From contig NW_012236506.1 of the NCBI RefSeq assembly GCF_000787575.1, positions 190,225 through 254,224 on the forward strand: a stretch of 64,000 bases of DNA. Direction: 5' to 3'. The DNA is from Acytostelium subglobosum LB1. Lineage: Eukaryota; Evosea; Eumycetozoa; Acytosteliales; Acytosteliaceae. This document shows positions 10,719 to 21,901 of this stretch, piece by piece; position 1 is the first letter of the stretch, and each line of letters starts with the position of its first letter. The notes beneath the pieces are model-generated. The model was given only the letters and a program-made list of their open reading frames with translations, did no database searches and was not told the origin of the DNA. Position numbers and translations under genes: made by a program.

Positions 10719-12722
10719 TTAGATCAATAGCTGTAGTGTTACCATGATCAATGTGCCAAGTAGCATAAGGAGTGGGCTGGTGGCGGTAAGGCGAGTTGAT
10801 GCAGAGTCTTCATCGTGAGGGGCGTCCACCCACTTGGCCTTGTCAACACGTCCAATATAGAATGTGCCTTGGATCTCGTTGATGTCTGAGCCAAACCTCA
10901 TACCATCGATCTTGGCACCTTCCCAGATACCAAAGTCATACAAGGGGATCAACAGGGTCATCCATTGGTTGACGGGGAATTCACCACCAACATACTCTGC
11001 CAGACCGAGTGGTTGGACTGGTCCAGTGCCCTCGACAGTCAGGGCGATGTTGGCCTGCAGTTGGCGTGGTGGGGCATCACCTTGGTCACCGTTTGGATAC
11101 TGGAAACGGGAATTTGGCGCATAGTAGAGTGCCAGAACGATACCATCATACGAGTCATCGTTGCCCGTATCATTCTTGAACTTGAGCACCACCTTGGACG
11201 ATGGGTGGACGACCCAGGACAGGGTCTGGCCCTCCTGGAAGCGGACCTCAGTGTTCTTTAGGTCGATCGATCCGTAGGAGTATGATGCCACCGAGTCGGA
11301 CAACTTGCCCTTCTTATAGATGCTCTGGAGGTCGTGCATGCAGACCGATCCGTTGTTTAGCTGGATGTCGTCCAAGTAGATGATACCGGTGTACTCCTTG
11401 ACCACCTCGGTGAAGAGGAAGCCGTCAAATGTCTTGATCGATGGCGGGTTGACCTGGAACTTTCTGAGTGGGATATGGACGTGGTACCATGTGTTCATCT
11501 GCATGCCTCCGCGGATATAGTCATTCAAACTGACCGAGCCGACCTTGGTACGATTGGATGTGGCCCACACTTGGAGTTGCTGGCCGGCGAATGCGGCACC
11601 ATTGATCCAGAACGAAAGGAACTTGTACTTGTTTCTGAGGAATGGTGTCTTGTTCTTGAAGTAGATCTGAGTGTTGGGCTTCAAGTCGAACTGGAAGGCG
11701 TACTTTCCACGATGAGTCATGTCGGATGATTGATTGTTGTGGAAGGACAGAGACTCGTCTCTCCATGGCTCTTGAATCGAGTCGTTGTAGATCCACTCTG
11801 GACGCCAGTTGGTGCAGTTGGAGGTGAAGTACTGCAGAGGTGGGCTGGCACCCCAATGCCATCTGTCCTCCGACGACACGCTGTCACAGTACTCAACGTC
11901 TGGCGTGACCGTGATAGCCTTGATGTATGAGACAGATGGCAGCTCGGGGACTGGACCAAGCAGACGCTGGCTGTCAATGTGATGCGAGATGTAGTAGCCG
12001 ACCTTGGGCAGGTCCAACCATGAGACCTCGGTGTTGGAGTGGATATAGTTTGCCTGTGTACCGATCGTGGCATTGTTGACGTAGAAGTCAACACGGCTCA
12101 CGCCCCACGCGATCTTGAAGGTGTTGTAACGGGTCACAGTGTCGAGGCCTGGGATGGCCTTGACAGTCTCCGAAACGATCTTGCCCTTGGACTTGACACC
12201 GAAGCGCACTGGATGGGTCTCATTGGAGCCGTCAACTATGAAATACATTGAACTCTCGCCATTCATGTGGCCATCGGTGGCGTAGCAAGTGGTGACTGTG
12301 CCTGGTACACTGGACGCCTTGATCGTGCAGGAGAAGTTGCCGAATGGGAAACCAGTCTTGCCGACATGAGCCTCAGAGCACGCGTACTTGGTCCTGCACT
12401 CTGATGTCTTACAAGAGTCAATTGATAGAGTCAGCACAGTGTCCTCACCATCGGTGCCGTATGACATTAGGGAGGACTTGAGGTCACAAGCGTCGTAGGA
12501 CAGCTTGCCTGGCACGTCGGTCATTGGGTCGATGGCGTCGGTCTCTCCCATGTTGGCGACGAATGGTGGTGGACAGCCCTCGCCATCATCATCCTCTGAT
12601 GTAGATGATTTGGTTGTTGTGGAAGGGTCATCGTCTTGAGCATGGATGCATGCTGCTCCAAGCAACACTAATATCAATATTATGCCATTGAATTGGCGCA
12701 GTCTAATTGTGGATAATCCCAT
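10719..12722 (-). CDS. Secreted, GPI-anchored GH16-like protein with two C-terminal modules
   Basis: An intronless 667-residue gene. A clear signal peptide (residues 1-29, ending in HAQ) is followed by an acidic Ser/Thr linker, and the C-terminus ends in a hydrophobic stretch after Ser-Ala-Ser, as in GPI-anchor signals. Residues about 45-270 read like a concanavalin A/GH16-type fold (FGNFSCTIKASSVPGTVTT, WGVSRVDFYVNN), but the GH16 catalytic E-x-D-x-x-E motif is absent where expected, so it is probably a non-catalytic binding domain. Two further beta-rich modules follow (about 300-450 and 470-640), each with an FQFDLKP- or VLKFKN-like strand and a final LDDIQL or YIGRVD strand. There are many N-glycosylation sequons. 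A role in matrix or cell wall binding is inference. Confidence 0.6.
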   Translation of the reverse strand: MGLSTIRLRQFNGIILILVLLGAACIHAQDDDPSTTTKSSTSEDDDGEGCPPPFVANMGETDAIDPMTDVPGKLSYDACDLKSSLMSYGTDGEDTVLTLSIDSCKTSECRTKYACSEAHVGKTGFPFGNFSCTIKASSVPGTVTTCYATDGHMNGESSMYFIVDGSNETHPVRFGVKSKGKIVSETVKAIPGLDTVTRYNTFKIAWGVSRVDFYVNNATIGTQANYIHSNTEVSWLDLPKVGYYISHHIDSQRLLGPVPELPSVSYIKAITVTPDVEYCDSVSSEDRWHWGASPPLQYFTSNCTNWRPEWIYNDSIQEPWRDESLSFHNNQSSDMTHRGKYAFQFDLKPNTQIYFKNKTPFLRNKYKFLSFWINGAAFAGQQLQVWATSNRTKVGSVSLNDYIRGGMQMNTWYHVHIPLRKFQVNPPSIKTFDGFLFTEVVKEYTGIIYLDDIQLNNGSVCMHDLQSIYKKGKLSDSVASYSYGSIDLKNTEVRFQEGQTLSWVVHPSSKVVLKFKNDTGNDDSYDGIVLALYYAPNSRFQYPNGDQGDAPPRQLQANIALTVEGTGPVQPLGLAEYVGGEFPVNQWMTLLIPLYDFGIWEGAKIDGMRFGSDINEIQGTFYIGRVDKAKWVDAPHDEDSASTRLTATSPLLMLLGTLIMVTLQLLI

Positions 12723-13277
12723 AATTAATTATTATTTAGTCTGGAGTTGGAAAGGTAGGTATTCTTGGGTTAGATATATGTTGGAACTATTCCAATGTTT
12801 CCAATTTGTTTAAACTTACATCACCTATAATGTATTATTATTATTATTATTATTATTAATGGTAAGTAGTAGTAGTAATAGTACTTGTTTGTAGTTGTAG
12901 TGGATGTGGAGTGAAGGTAATAGATTATTTAGAAGACTGGAGCAGACTATGCTTCAGTTTGATTCTATATTCGTAGGTTTGTTGTTTGTTGTTTGTTGTT
13001 TGTGATTGATTACAATGATTAGGAATGATTGAGTAGACCGGATATATGTTGTTCCATTGGCCTGTCAATCAGTCACATGATTCACTCGGTCCCATCAATC
13101 AATCAATCAATTCACCACCATGTGTCAATGAACAATCACTGACTTGGATAGTTAATGAAAACTCCATCTCTTGATTATCACATTGTCTATTATGTATCTG
13201 TATGTTTGTATCTAGAATGATTGATTGATTGATTATGTGTTGTGTGTGAATGATTGGTTGTGTTTGATGGGTGTGTG

Positions 13278-13315
<38 letters not shown>

Positions 13316-13670
13316 TCATCATTCTGGTCAGATGATTGTGTGTGATCAATCTATCACTACTACTCTTTGAAGCAATGACTTGACGAGTATCTTGATGTTG
13401 ATGATTTGGTTTGCAATTCAATCAAACAACCAATCTTTGGTCAACCCATCACTACCCCTTTGACCGCCCATCAATCACTTCGCGCACACCACCATCACCA
13501 TTACCATCACCATCACCATCACATGACATACACACAGACGACAATGATGATTGATAAGTAAATAAGTAAGTAGATATTTTGCTTCCTTGATTGAGGATAT
13601 GCCATGCTTTATTTTGGTGGAACGATGGATGGTACTGTGGACACATGTTGATGTAGGCGAAGAGGGTCGC
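12723..13670. other. Intergenic region with TTA, TTG and GT repeats
   Basis: Nearly 950 bp lie between two minus-strand genes: upstream of the GPI protein gene and downstream of eS4. The region holds an ATT run near 12833-12857, TTGTTTG repeats near 12975-13005, the (GT)n run described separately, and a (CACCAT)n-like stretch near 13488-13521. A GGGTGTGTGG sequence at about 13269-13278 resembles G-boxes used by dictyostelid GBF; this is a weak observation. No gene is supported. Confidence 0.4.
13282..13314. repeat. (GT)n microsatellite
   Basis: About 16 uninterrupted GT dinucleotides are seen, preceded by TGGGTGTGTGGTGC. It lies in noncoding DNA between the GPI protein gene and eS4. Confidence 0.95.
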
Positions 13671-14739
13671 TTAAGCAACGACCTCAACCTTCTCACCACG
13701 CTTCTTGAGGGCGGCAGTGCGGTCGTCCATACGGGACTTTCTGACACCCTTGCTTGAGAGCAAGGAAATGAAGGTGGTCGATCCCTTGCCAATGACAAAG
13801 ACGTTGCCCAGACGGGTGGCGAAAGAGTGGCCAACAGAGTCTGTGACGTGAACGATATCGAATGAACCTGGGTGGCGCTCGCGGTTGGTGATGACACCAA
13901 CACGACCCAAGTTGTGACCGCCGGTGACCATGCACAAGTTGTTCAACTCGAATGGGATGAAAGCGGTGATCTTCTGCGAGTCCAAGTCGATCTTGACAGT
14001 GTCGTGAATCTTGATCGCTGGGTCTGGGTAGCGGAAGGTCTGGCCGTTGTCGGTGTGCACGTATGGGATGCCTTGCAGACCGGTCTCGACCTTGGTGACC
14101 TTGGCCAAGATGAACTTGGCCTCGTTGGGCTGAATGCGCTGCAGTTGGAAACGTCCCTTGGTGTCGAACAACAGACGGAAGTGCTCCTTGGTCTTCTCGA
14201 TGGTGATGACGTCCATGAAACCGACTGGGAATCTTGGGTCGGTTCTGACAACACCGTTGACCTGGACGTGTCTCTGCATCAAGATCTTAGTGACCTCAGT
14301 TCCGGTCAAAGCGTACTTTAATCTGTTTCTGATGATGATGACGAGTGGGAGACACTCTCTCAATCTACGTGGGCCAGCGCTTGGTCTTGGTGCCTGTTAT
14401 TTGATTGATTGATTGATTGATTGATGTCAGATTCTGTATGTATATCATCGCCCTTATGATGTGCCTGTTGTCCTATGATGCTGTTCCTGTTCGTTGTCAA
14501 ACACATACCCATTTGCCGGACAATTTGTCCAACATCCAGTGAGATGGAGCTGCTAGTCTCTTCAAATGCTTCTTTGGTCCACGAGCCTATATCGTATCGA
14601 AGATTGAGTGATTGGTGTGATTGAACGATAGTTGATTGATTGATTGAGTGAAGAAGGTGTTGTTAGTGATACTATCATCACTTGAATCACATCGATGATG
14701 GATGTACCAGGAATCGCATCAATCTATATGTCATACCAT
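13671..14739 (-). CDS. rps4: 40S ribosomal protein S4 (eS4)
   Basis: Minus-strand exons are 14739-14737 (ATG only), 14586-14509 and 14393-13671, giving 267 residues, the normal eS4 size. eS4 is a structural protein of the 40S subunit. The sequence shows [20 protein letters not shown] at the start, the S4 RNA-binding segment ([19 protein letters not shown]), and the KOW region ([20 protein letters not shown]) near the C-terminus. The first exon carries only the initiator codon: an ATG followed at once by GTATGA at 14736, joined to GCTCGTGGA. This start-codon-only exon is inferred from the splice signals and the missing initiator in exon 2. The 5' UTR lies above 14739. Confidence 0.92.
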
Positions 14740-15541
14740 CGTTTGTATCGTATCAGGGGGGTCTTTCGAGCAGTGACTTGTAATGTTTATGTCTGTGTTG
14801 TAGTTGTCAAAGACGAAGGGTATCCTCCCTGCCACAAGCGAGGAACAGCATTCCCACACCTCATTCCAAAATAAATCAAAAATAAATAAAATCAATAACC
14901 AAACCATTTTAACGTTACCCCACCACCAACAAGTGACCCGATCAACTCTTTAAAACTTGCGTCTTATACACTGCAGAGCTCTTTTGTCGACAATGTTGAG
15001 GGGCATCAAGACTAACAATAACTTAATGTGTAATACTCTATTTGTAATATGGATGAATGATAAATATAATATATGATTGAATGAATGATCAAATGATTAT
15101 CTCTTGGTGCAAAGATAATTAATTATCTTGCCAAGATTGTTAAAGATGACCATTGGCCCAGGATATTTGTTTTAAAAAGTGTTCATTGAATCATGCTGTA
15201 TTAATGCGATGGAATTGTGTGATTGTGTTTCTGTTTTGGACTCACACAACACATTCATGGCATGCCTCGTGCCTTCCCACTAATCAATCACACACTTTCA
15301 AACAACAACAACGAGGAAACAAACAAACACAACACAACTACATATTACAACATTACTTCCATCCAAACAAATATAGATAACACACACATACTTAAGTATA
15401 AGATACTATTCATTCAGCAGAATAGTGCCTTTTACAACATTGTTGTAAATTGTCAGAGTGATTGATTGGGTGAGTGAGTGATTGACAGATAGACGAATCG
15501 ACCGAACATCAAGTCAACAGTTACAAACAGACAAGAGTCAT
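14740..15541. other. Divergent promoter region between eS4 and the IPT kinase gene
   Basis: About 800 bp separate two divergent genes. The eS4-proximal part (14750-15000) has more balanced composition with short CCACC stretches; the rest is AT-rich, with AACAAC runs near 15300-15320 and a TGAT/GAGTGAGTGA repeat near 15458-15484. I saw no conserved RNA gene or coding frame. In-frame codons extend upstream of 15542, but the ATG at 15542 is preferred because it is followed at once by a clean signal peptide. Confidence 0.4.
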
Positions 15542-18132
15542 ATGACAATGATGGTGACCTTGCTGCCACATCGACAACGATCCATATTATTGTTGTCCCT
15601 GTTCGCACTACTACTTCTGTTAAACTTGGCATCAGCAGCAACAACAGAAATAGATGGCAATGGCAATGACAATGACCAACAACAGATAGAATATTGTAAT
15701 AATAATAATCAATATAGTAGTAGTAGTAGTAGTAGTAATAGTAAGAGTAGTAGTATTAGTAGTAGTTGTAATATCGATAGTATTATAGATGATGATTTGG
15801 ACGATAATGTATATAATGATAATAAGCAGCAGCAACAGCAGCAGCAACAGCAGGAGACACAGCCAAACAATGTTGGTGATTCATGTACAGTAGACAGTAG
15901 TGACACTGACAATGACTTGGTTTTGGACCTCCAGCAGAGTAGGAAGAGGAGAGGCAGTATGGTAGATCGCCATCGCGAATTCTTAACACAACATATGACA
16001 GCAATAGTCCAGGGCCAGGGCGACAATGACAATTTGGCTGCCAGCTCAGCCAATCCAAACGACCCACCACCTCTCCAGGAGATCTACTTCACACTGAACT
16101 TCACTGGCGACCCTGTCAACTGTACCACGTGCCAATATCCAGACCTGGAGGATTTCTATCCCAACTACTCCTGCAGCAATGATTCCAACTGGAATGATGG
16201 CATCCTCACCTTTGACGATCCAATACCCTACAGTGATGTCATCGTCCTAAGGAAGGCCATCATCCAAATATACGGACATTATACACCAATCAATCCAAGC
16301 ATGGTCATTCTGCTTGATGGTAAGTAATGCCACTCCCGCATCGCACTCACTCAATCAATTAGTTGATCACTCACTCACTCACTCAATCAATCAATCAAAC
16401 ATAGATGATATATTCTCTGATCAGTTCGACCCACCTTCAAAGAACTTGAGCTCATGCCCCAACTGCGTGACTAGCTCGGATATATACATGCAGGTGTTCC
16501 CTAACGGACTGCCATCATATCGATACAATGGCACCAACTCCTTCAAGTTCGTGGTCAGTGGCAACTCGACAGAGATCTGTTTGTCGACTGTGTGGGTGAT
16601 CTTCTTCTATGGACCCACCAGCTACACGGTCGAGGAGGTCGTGCCATCACAGGGTCCGGCCACAGGCGGCACGCCCGTCAACATCTATGGCACAGGCTTC
16701 GCGCAGGACATCACCACCATCTGCCGATTTGGAACGATCACCACCGAGGGCACCTATATCAACTCGTCCCTAGTCACATGTACCACGCCCAACCTCGGCT
16801 TCTCCATCAATGGATTCTTCAATGTCTCTGTTCAAGTCAGCTTTGACTCTGGCGTGACCTACTCCTATCCCAACACAAACGCCAACTTTAGTTTCTTTTA
16901 TTGTAAGCTTGCTTGGGTGTACCCCTGACATGGAGCCTGTTGCAGGTCTGATCAGACGGACGAACTTACTAACTCATTGTTATTATTATCATCAGTCCCT
17001 TCAAAGCCATTGGTACCAAACAAGATTGATAGGATCATAATCATTGCGATCGGAGCAGGTTTGGCAGCAGCCTTCCTCACTGGAATTGTCGTTTACTTTA
17101 TGGTGAAGCGATGGCAGAGTAATCGTGGCTTCTTCCCCAACTCGATCAATATCAACCATGACGAGAAGACGCCACTGATATTTGGCACGGCCAACTATAA
17201 GACATTGTTTGAGATCAAGCCGATAGACATGAGCGAGATTGTCATTCAGAATAGAATTGGTCGTGGCAGCTGCGCCGAAGTGTTCACGGGCACATGGCGT
17301 GGCATCATTGTGGCCATCAAGAAGGCCAAGCTGCTGTCGGACGACGACGAGGACTTCCTGACCGAGTTGGCGCAGGAAGCCGCTATAATGAGTCAGCTGC
17401 GACATCCAAACGTGTGTCAGTTCTTGGGCACATGCAACAATCCTCCAGAGGTACTCATTGTCATGGAGTACATGCCACTGGGCAGTCTGTACAAGATCCT
17501 TCACGACCAATCCATCGTGTTGGACTGGAAACGCATCAAGAGCATTGCGATGGACATTGCCCGAGGCATGAACTATCTCCATTGCAGCGACCCAATCATC
17601 ATTCATCGCGACCTAAAGTCGCACAATTTGTTGGTCGACGAACACTTTAGAGTGAAGATCTCTGACTTTGGTCTGTCCACGAGGTTCAAGCAGCATCTGG
17701 ACAAGAAGACCACAATGACACCAGTGGGCACTCCATGTTGGACCGCCCCCGAGGTGCTCCGCAATGATCCCTACACCGAGAAGGCTGACATCTTCTCGTA
17801 TGCCATCGTACTTTGGGAGTTGGTCACCAGACAGGACCCCTACCAGGGTATGCCAACATTCCAAATCGTCATATCCGTTGGACAACACAGGCTACGTCCT
17901 GTCGTTCCTTCCAACGTCTCTGGAGCATTCACAAGATTGTTGACTGAATGGTATGTATATCTAGATCCATCAAACAAACAATCATGCAGCGATGTTTGAC
18001 TAACATGTTGTTCCAATCAATCAATCATATAGCTGGTCAGAGGATCCAACACAGAGGCCTTCATTCCAAGAGATTGTCAAGAGATTGGAAGGAATGGATA
18101 TTGGCAAGGACAATGAACCTTCGATACAGTAG
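15542..18132 (+). CDS. IPT/TIG-domain receptor-like protein kinase (TKL type)
   Basis: Exons 15542-16319, 16405-16902, 16996-17950 and 18033-18132 encode about 776 residues. A signal peptide (LLLSLFALLLLLNLASA) is followed by a low-complexity Asn/Ser/Gln stretch, an extracellular region with paired cysteines (CTTCQYPDLEDFYP, SSCPNC), an IPT domain (about residues 345-425; VVPSQGPATGGTPVNIYGTG) and a single TM helix just after intron 2. The cytoplasmic kinase (about 510-775) has IGRGSCAEVFTGTWRG, the VAIKKA lysine, IIHRDLKSHNLLVD, DFGLS and GTPCWTAPEVL. The HRDLKSHN loop and CWxxxPxxRP end (CWSEDPTQRPSF) point to the tyrosine-kinase-like group, with likely Ser/Thr or dual specificity. D. discoideum vesicle-associated receptor-kinase-like proteins are possible relatives; I cannot assign orthology. 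Confidence 0.85.
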
Positions 18133-18236
18133 TATTAAACTATATTTATATTTATATATTCTCTAATCCAAACAAACTTGTAGAGAGCAGTGGAAAGGGC
18201 CAGATCCATGTCCAGGTTCTTGTCCAGGACCAGGCT

Positions 18237-19959
18237 TTAATGATTGCCAATGTTTGATGATGCAGATATTGATGGTGATGATGTTGACGTTGATGGTGTT
18301 TGTACAATCTTAGTATCTACTTTACATACGAGTCCTTCGCAGAACTCACATCCACATTCACATATGATATCGTCGTCGTATGGTTCCAGGTTGGAAAGAG
18401 ATGAGGTGAGTGCTGTTGTTGTGGTGCTTGTGGTAGTAGAAGAGGTTGAGGTTGGTGTTGTTGGTGGGGACTTGGTGAGCAGACGCTGCAATCTGTTGAA
18501 CCAGCCATTGGCCTGTGGCGCAACACTTTGCTTGTCCACCATATGCATGGAGGATACACTGTCGTTCTCGTGCGGCGAAAGGAATGCACCCAGCGCGCCG
18601 AGATAGCCATCGTGCACCAGGAACATAGCCTTGGTCTTACCCTTGGACCAGAAGTCAATGGCGAATGAGATACGCTGCATTGTGTTTGGATGGTCTCTGA
18701 TGAAGAAGCCTCCAAAGTATATCTTGTTGAGTCCATAACGCTGAGAGTTCAAATATGCAATCTGACCAATNGTTGTTGGAGACCATCTTTAGTAGACTCT
18801 GTGCAATGTCCTCTTTCTTGAGCGGTTGCTTCTCCTCTGATGCCGAGGAATGTTGATATATTACTTTTCCAAAGCTAATGAGTGATATGGACATGGGTCA
18901 GAGTGGATGATCACGTGATGATCAACGAGGACGAACCTACCTGCTTGCAATTGTATCCGAGGATAGACCGACCTTGGAGTAGTCGGTTCCATAAATATCT
19001 CCGACGACCAGGTCGACATTGTTGGAGTTGCCCTTCTTTGTCAACTCAAGCATCTCATCAAAGTCTGTCACTCCCGTCAACAGACTGCAAAGACCCCAGA
19101 AGGTACCACCTCCAAGACTTGTTCCGTCCACTCTTTGGAAGCTTGTCTCGCTGTCCACCTTGATCACGCTCACTCCAGATCCAATCTGTACTAGCAGGTA
19201 AGGGTATGGATTCTCCTGTTGTGGTTGTGATGGATGTAGAAGTAGGTGTTGGTCGACTGCCTCATTGGCATTCATAGACTACGACGACAGTCAGTGTCGA
19301 CCACTTGTACATACTACTTTGTCGACAAACTCCTTGGGGGATGGAGCACTTGGGTTTGGGGAGTAGGTGTATGACTCGCGATTGATACTGTTTAGAAGGA
19401 AGTTTGTACCAAAGATGAGACAGAACATCTCATCCTCCTTGATAAGCTTGCATCCAAGCATCTTATCAAACATCTCTGCGTACTTGTAGGCACCGCCACC
19501 AGTGACACGCACTGCCTTTGGTTTCCCATCCTCTAAATGTAGTTTGTTGTCTATTGCATCGGGTTAGCGCGTCAGTCATGGGTATACTAGGGATGATCGT
19601 CACATCAACAACATACCAATGATGAACTTGAAGCATTCATCGATGTTCTTTGTTTGAAACTTGATAAAGTGTAGCTTGCCACCTAGTTCATTTGTTGTCT
19701 GTTGTTTGGTGTTGGATGATGATGTTGAAGATGATGACGACGACAGGTCATCAGTGCTGTTGCTGCTGCTGTTGTGATCCTGTACAAAGTAGACAAGCTT
19801 TGCAAGTGTTCCTCCAATATCTAGAGCAAAGTGCTTGATAGGACTTGACTGATTTGGTAATGGTATTGGTCTATCATCCTTTGAATTTGGTCGTTTATGC
19901 TCATTAGTTGAAGAAGTTGCCTGATCGATTGAAGATGAAGAAATAGAAGATCCTTCCAT
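18237..19959 (-). CDS. Pantothenate kinase (eukaryotic PanK) with a Cys-rich tail
   Basis: Minus-strand exons are 19959-19617, 19550-19315, 19278-18941 and 18874-18237, giving about 517 residues if the N at 18771 is ignored. PanK catalyses the first step of CoA synthesis, phosphorylating pantothenate. Motifs in order: FALDIGGTLAKLVYF (phosphate loop, near residue 43), AVRVTGGGAYKYAEMF, QIGSGVSVIKVD, RVDGTSLGGGTFWGLCSLLTG, VVGDIYGTDYSKVGLS, YFGGFFIRDHP, and KTKAMFLVHDGYLGALGAFL at the domain end. The N-terminal 35 residues are Ser-rich. After the kinase a tail of about 100 residues carries a Thr/Ser run and the cluster CECGCEFCEGLVC, not usual in this enzyme. The gene is convergent with the IPT kinase gene. 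Confidence 0.9.
18771..18771. other. Single N, probably a spurious inserted base
   Basis: The N sits in the last PanK exon. Counting it breaks the frame; dropping it gives MVSNNIGQIAYLNSQRYG, the expected PanK sequence, and makes the summed exon length a multiple of three. Confidence 0.85.
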
Positions 19960-19990
19960 ATTATTATTATGATTATATGTATATATTTAT

Positions 19991-20158
19991 TTATAGTGTA
20001 TAAGTACTATCAATTAATAAGCTTGCATAGGGTATCAGTTCAACAAGCCATCCCTTAGACTGAAGAGTTGTTTCGTTCCTGTGGGTTTCGATTGCGTTGT
20101 GGATCTTCAACATGAAGATGTTGAAAAATTGGAACAACAAGGGCGAGGGTTGATCCAT
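19991..20158 (-). CDS. Unrecognised 55-residue ORF immediately upstream of PanK
   Basis: A minus-strand ATG at 20158 opens 55 codons ending in TAA at 19991-19993, only 31 bp before the PanK start codon. The sequence begins MDQPSPLLFQFFNIFML and contains KGWLVELIPYASLLID. The base composition of this block is visibly more balanced than the AT-rich flanks, as in real exons of this genome. I do not recognise the product. It could be a small gene, a long upstream ORF in the PanK leader, or an unused relic. No signal peptide is obvious; the first half is hydrophobic and could be one membrane or amphipathic helix. Confidence 0.35.
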   Translation of the reverse strand: MDQPSPLLFQFFNIFMLKIHNAIETHRNETTLQSKGWLVELIPYASLLIDSTYTL

Positions 20159-20342
20159 ATTGAGTTCACTTTGATATCGAATGTAGAGATAGCAATAATA
20201 ATAATAATAAGTATTATAAGGTAAATATGTGCTCTTTATTATCTGTCAATGGTTTATAACATTAATAATAATGTTATTGGTGTTGTAGTGTTGTTGAGCA
20301 ATCAAACAAACTCTGCATGTTGTCCAATAAACTGGAATACAC

Positions 20343-20884
20343 CTAATTTGTTACATTAGTAGAGTTGGATGAGGAATCTGAGGAGGAGGCAGAGGCTTGA
20401 GAGGAGGCCGAGGCTTGGGAGGAGGCAGAGGCTTCGGAGGATGCAGGCTGTGAGGAGGCAGATGCTTCGGATGATGCAGGCTCTGAGGAGGCAGCTGAAG
20501 AGGACTCTGAAGATTCGGATGAAGAGGCCTCTGAGGAAGCTGGAGCTACATAAGGAATGCAATGTGGTTCATACAATCCAGTTGGACTCTTGGCAATGGA
20601 GCACATAAAGTTTGCTGGACATGATAGGAAACGACACATTGGCATACAAACAGCTGGTGATCCATAACATGAAACACATATGCTATCAAGTGCACATGTT
20701 ACATTCTTACATTGTGGTAACAAAGGAGCTCTCTCACCTAGGTAGTAGTATTCAATATATTTATTGTTAGGAATATAATAAATAATTTTTATATTATAAT
20801 TATATAAGTTATTGTATTACCTTGGACCTTAATTGCTGGAATTACCATGGAAACAATTGCAACGAGTAATATTAACTTGTACAT
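20343..20884 (-). CDS. Small secreted Cys-rich protein with a Ser/Ala repeat tail
   Basis: Exons 20884-20821 and 20737-20343 on the minus strand encode 152 residues. Exon 1 supplies a signal peptide (MYKLILLVAIVSMVIPAI). Exon 2 starts with about ten cysteines in a compact stretch (CKNVTCALDSICVSCYGSPA, CMPMCRFLSCPANFMC), then a C-terminal half made of imperfect Ala-Ser-Ser-(Glu/Gln) repeats, ending in Asn-Val-Thr-Asn. The start lies in an exon too small to be noticed as an open frame on its own. The disulfide-rich head plus Ser-rich stalk suggests a secreted or spore/stalk matrix protein. The family is not recognised with certainty. Confidence 0.7.
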
Positions 20885-21575
20885 TTTTAAATTTGTTATA
20901 ATAAATTATTATCTATCTATCTATTTTAGAATTCAAACAAATAATAATAATAGTTATTGGGATATTGATAAATGGATTATATTAGTAGTAGGGTAAGACC
21001 TTATTGTATTAGAGTGTTCACTCAATCAAACAACCAAACAATACACGTGGCGGTAACAACAAGAGTAGCGGCTACCATCAATACATCATGAGGGTGGTTG
21101 GAAGGAAGTCAAGGTTGGTTGTTGTTGAAAGACAACATCAACATCAACTATCAACATCAACAGCTATATATTGTGTTCATTGTAGTTGAAGTGGTGTTAT
21201 TAAGTTGGATTGTTTACGAAGTTGGATTGATCTCCTTAGAGTCACTCACCCCTACATCTACACTCTATATTCTTGTAGATGGTATACTCTCTCTATCTAC
21301 ACACATCTAAGCAAACACCCACACACATACACTCTCACACACTCCAACAGTAACACTATCAATAAAATACAATAGGCTTGTTCATGGGTACCTGGATGAC
21401 GCAGCACACCTTCACTTTGAATTGGAACACTTATATACATTCGCACAGACTCCTCCATTGTTGATAACACTCTTGTACAAGACCATCAATGGCTTGTTTT
21501 CTCTCTTGTTGTAGCCATCATCCACAACAGTAGAGTTGGGGGTGGTAACCATTCATTGATGATGATGATATGATT

Positions 21576-21602
<27 letters not shown>
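21576..21602. repeat. (GA)n microsatellite
   Basis: About 13 uninterrupted GA units are followed by degenerate GAGA-rich sequence to about 21620. Confidence 0.95.
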
Positions 21603-21606
<4 letters not shown>

Positions 21607-21800
21607 GAGAAAGAGCGCGAGAAGTGATTGAGATTGAGTATGTGAGGAGTGTTGTTTGTTCTAAGGATAGTAACAGTAAGTTCGAGGGAAAGGAAGGACC
21701 GGGAGCAAGTGAGGGAGGGAGGTAGGGCAGGGCACTTGAGAATAGACATGTTGTTTATTGTTGAGCTAAATGATGTGTCTGGTATTCATGTATATAGGTA

Positions 21801-21829
21801 GGGTAAGGGTAAGGGTAAGGGTAAGGGTA
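21801..21829. repeat. (GGGTAA)n short hexanucleotide tandem repeat
   Basis: Nearly five perfect GGGTAA units stand in AT-rich intergenic DNA. The unit is telomere-like in style but differs from the TTAGGG unit. It lies about 70 bp from the 3' end of the BAR-transglutaminase-like gene. Confidence 0.9.
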
Positions 21830-21901
21830 GTAGGAGTACAAATAAATATAACTATTGTTAATAAACATGATTGATTGATTGATTGATAGATAGTGCACTA
21901 A

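Larger units (their letters stand above)
20885..21901. other. Intergenic region of about 1 kb with two short tandem repeats
   Basis: This region lies upstream of the Cys-rich gene and downstream of the BAR-transglutaminase-like gene, both on the minus strand. It contains CAACATCAACATCAA runs near 21135-21160, the (GA)n tract at 21576-21602 and the GGGTAA tract at 21801-21829. Open frames here are low complexity and I do not support them as genes. Confidence 0.4.

Noticed and set aside
13269-13278. GGGTGTGTGG as a GBF G-box
   Set aside because: It abuts a GT microsatellite and is about 550 bp from the next start, so the match is likely chance.
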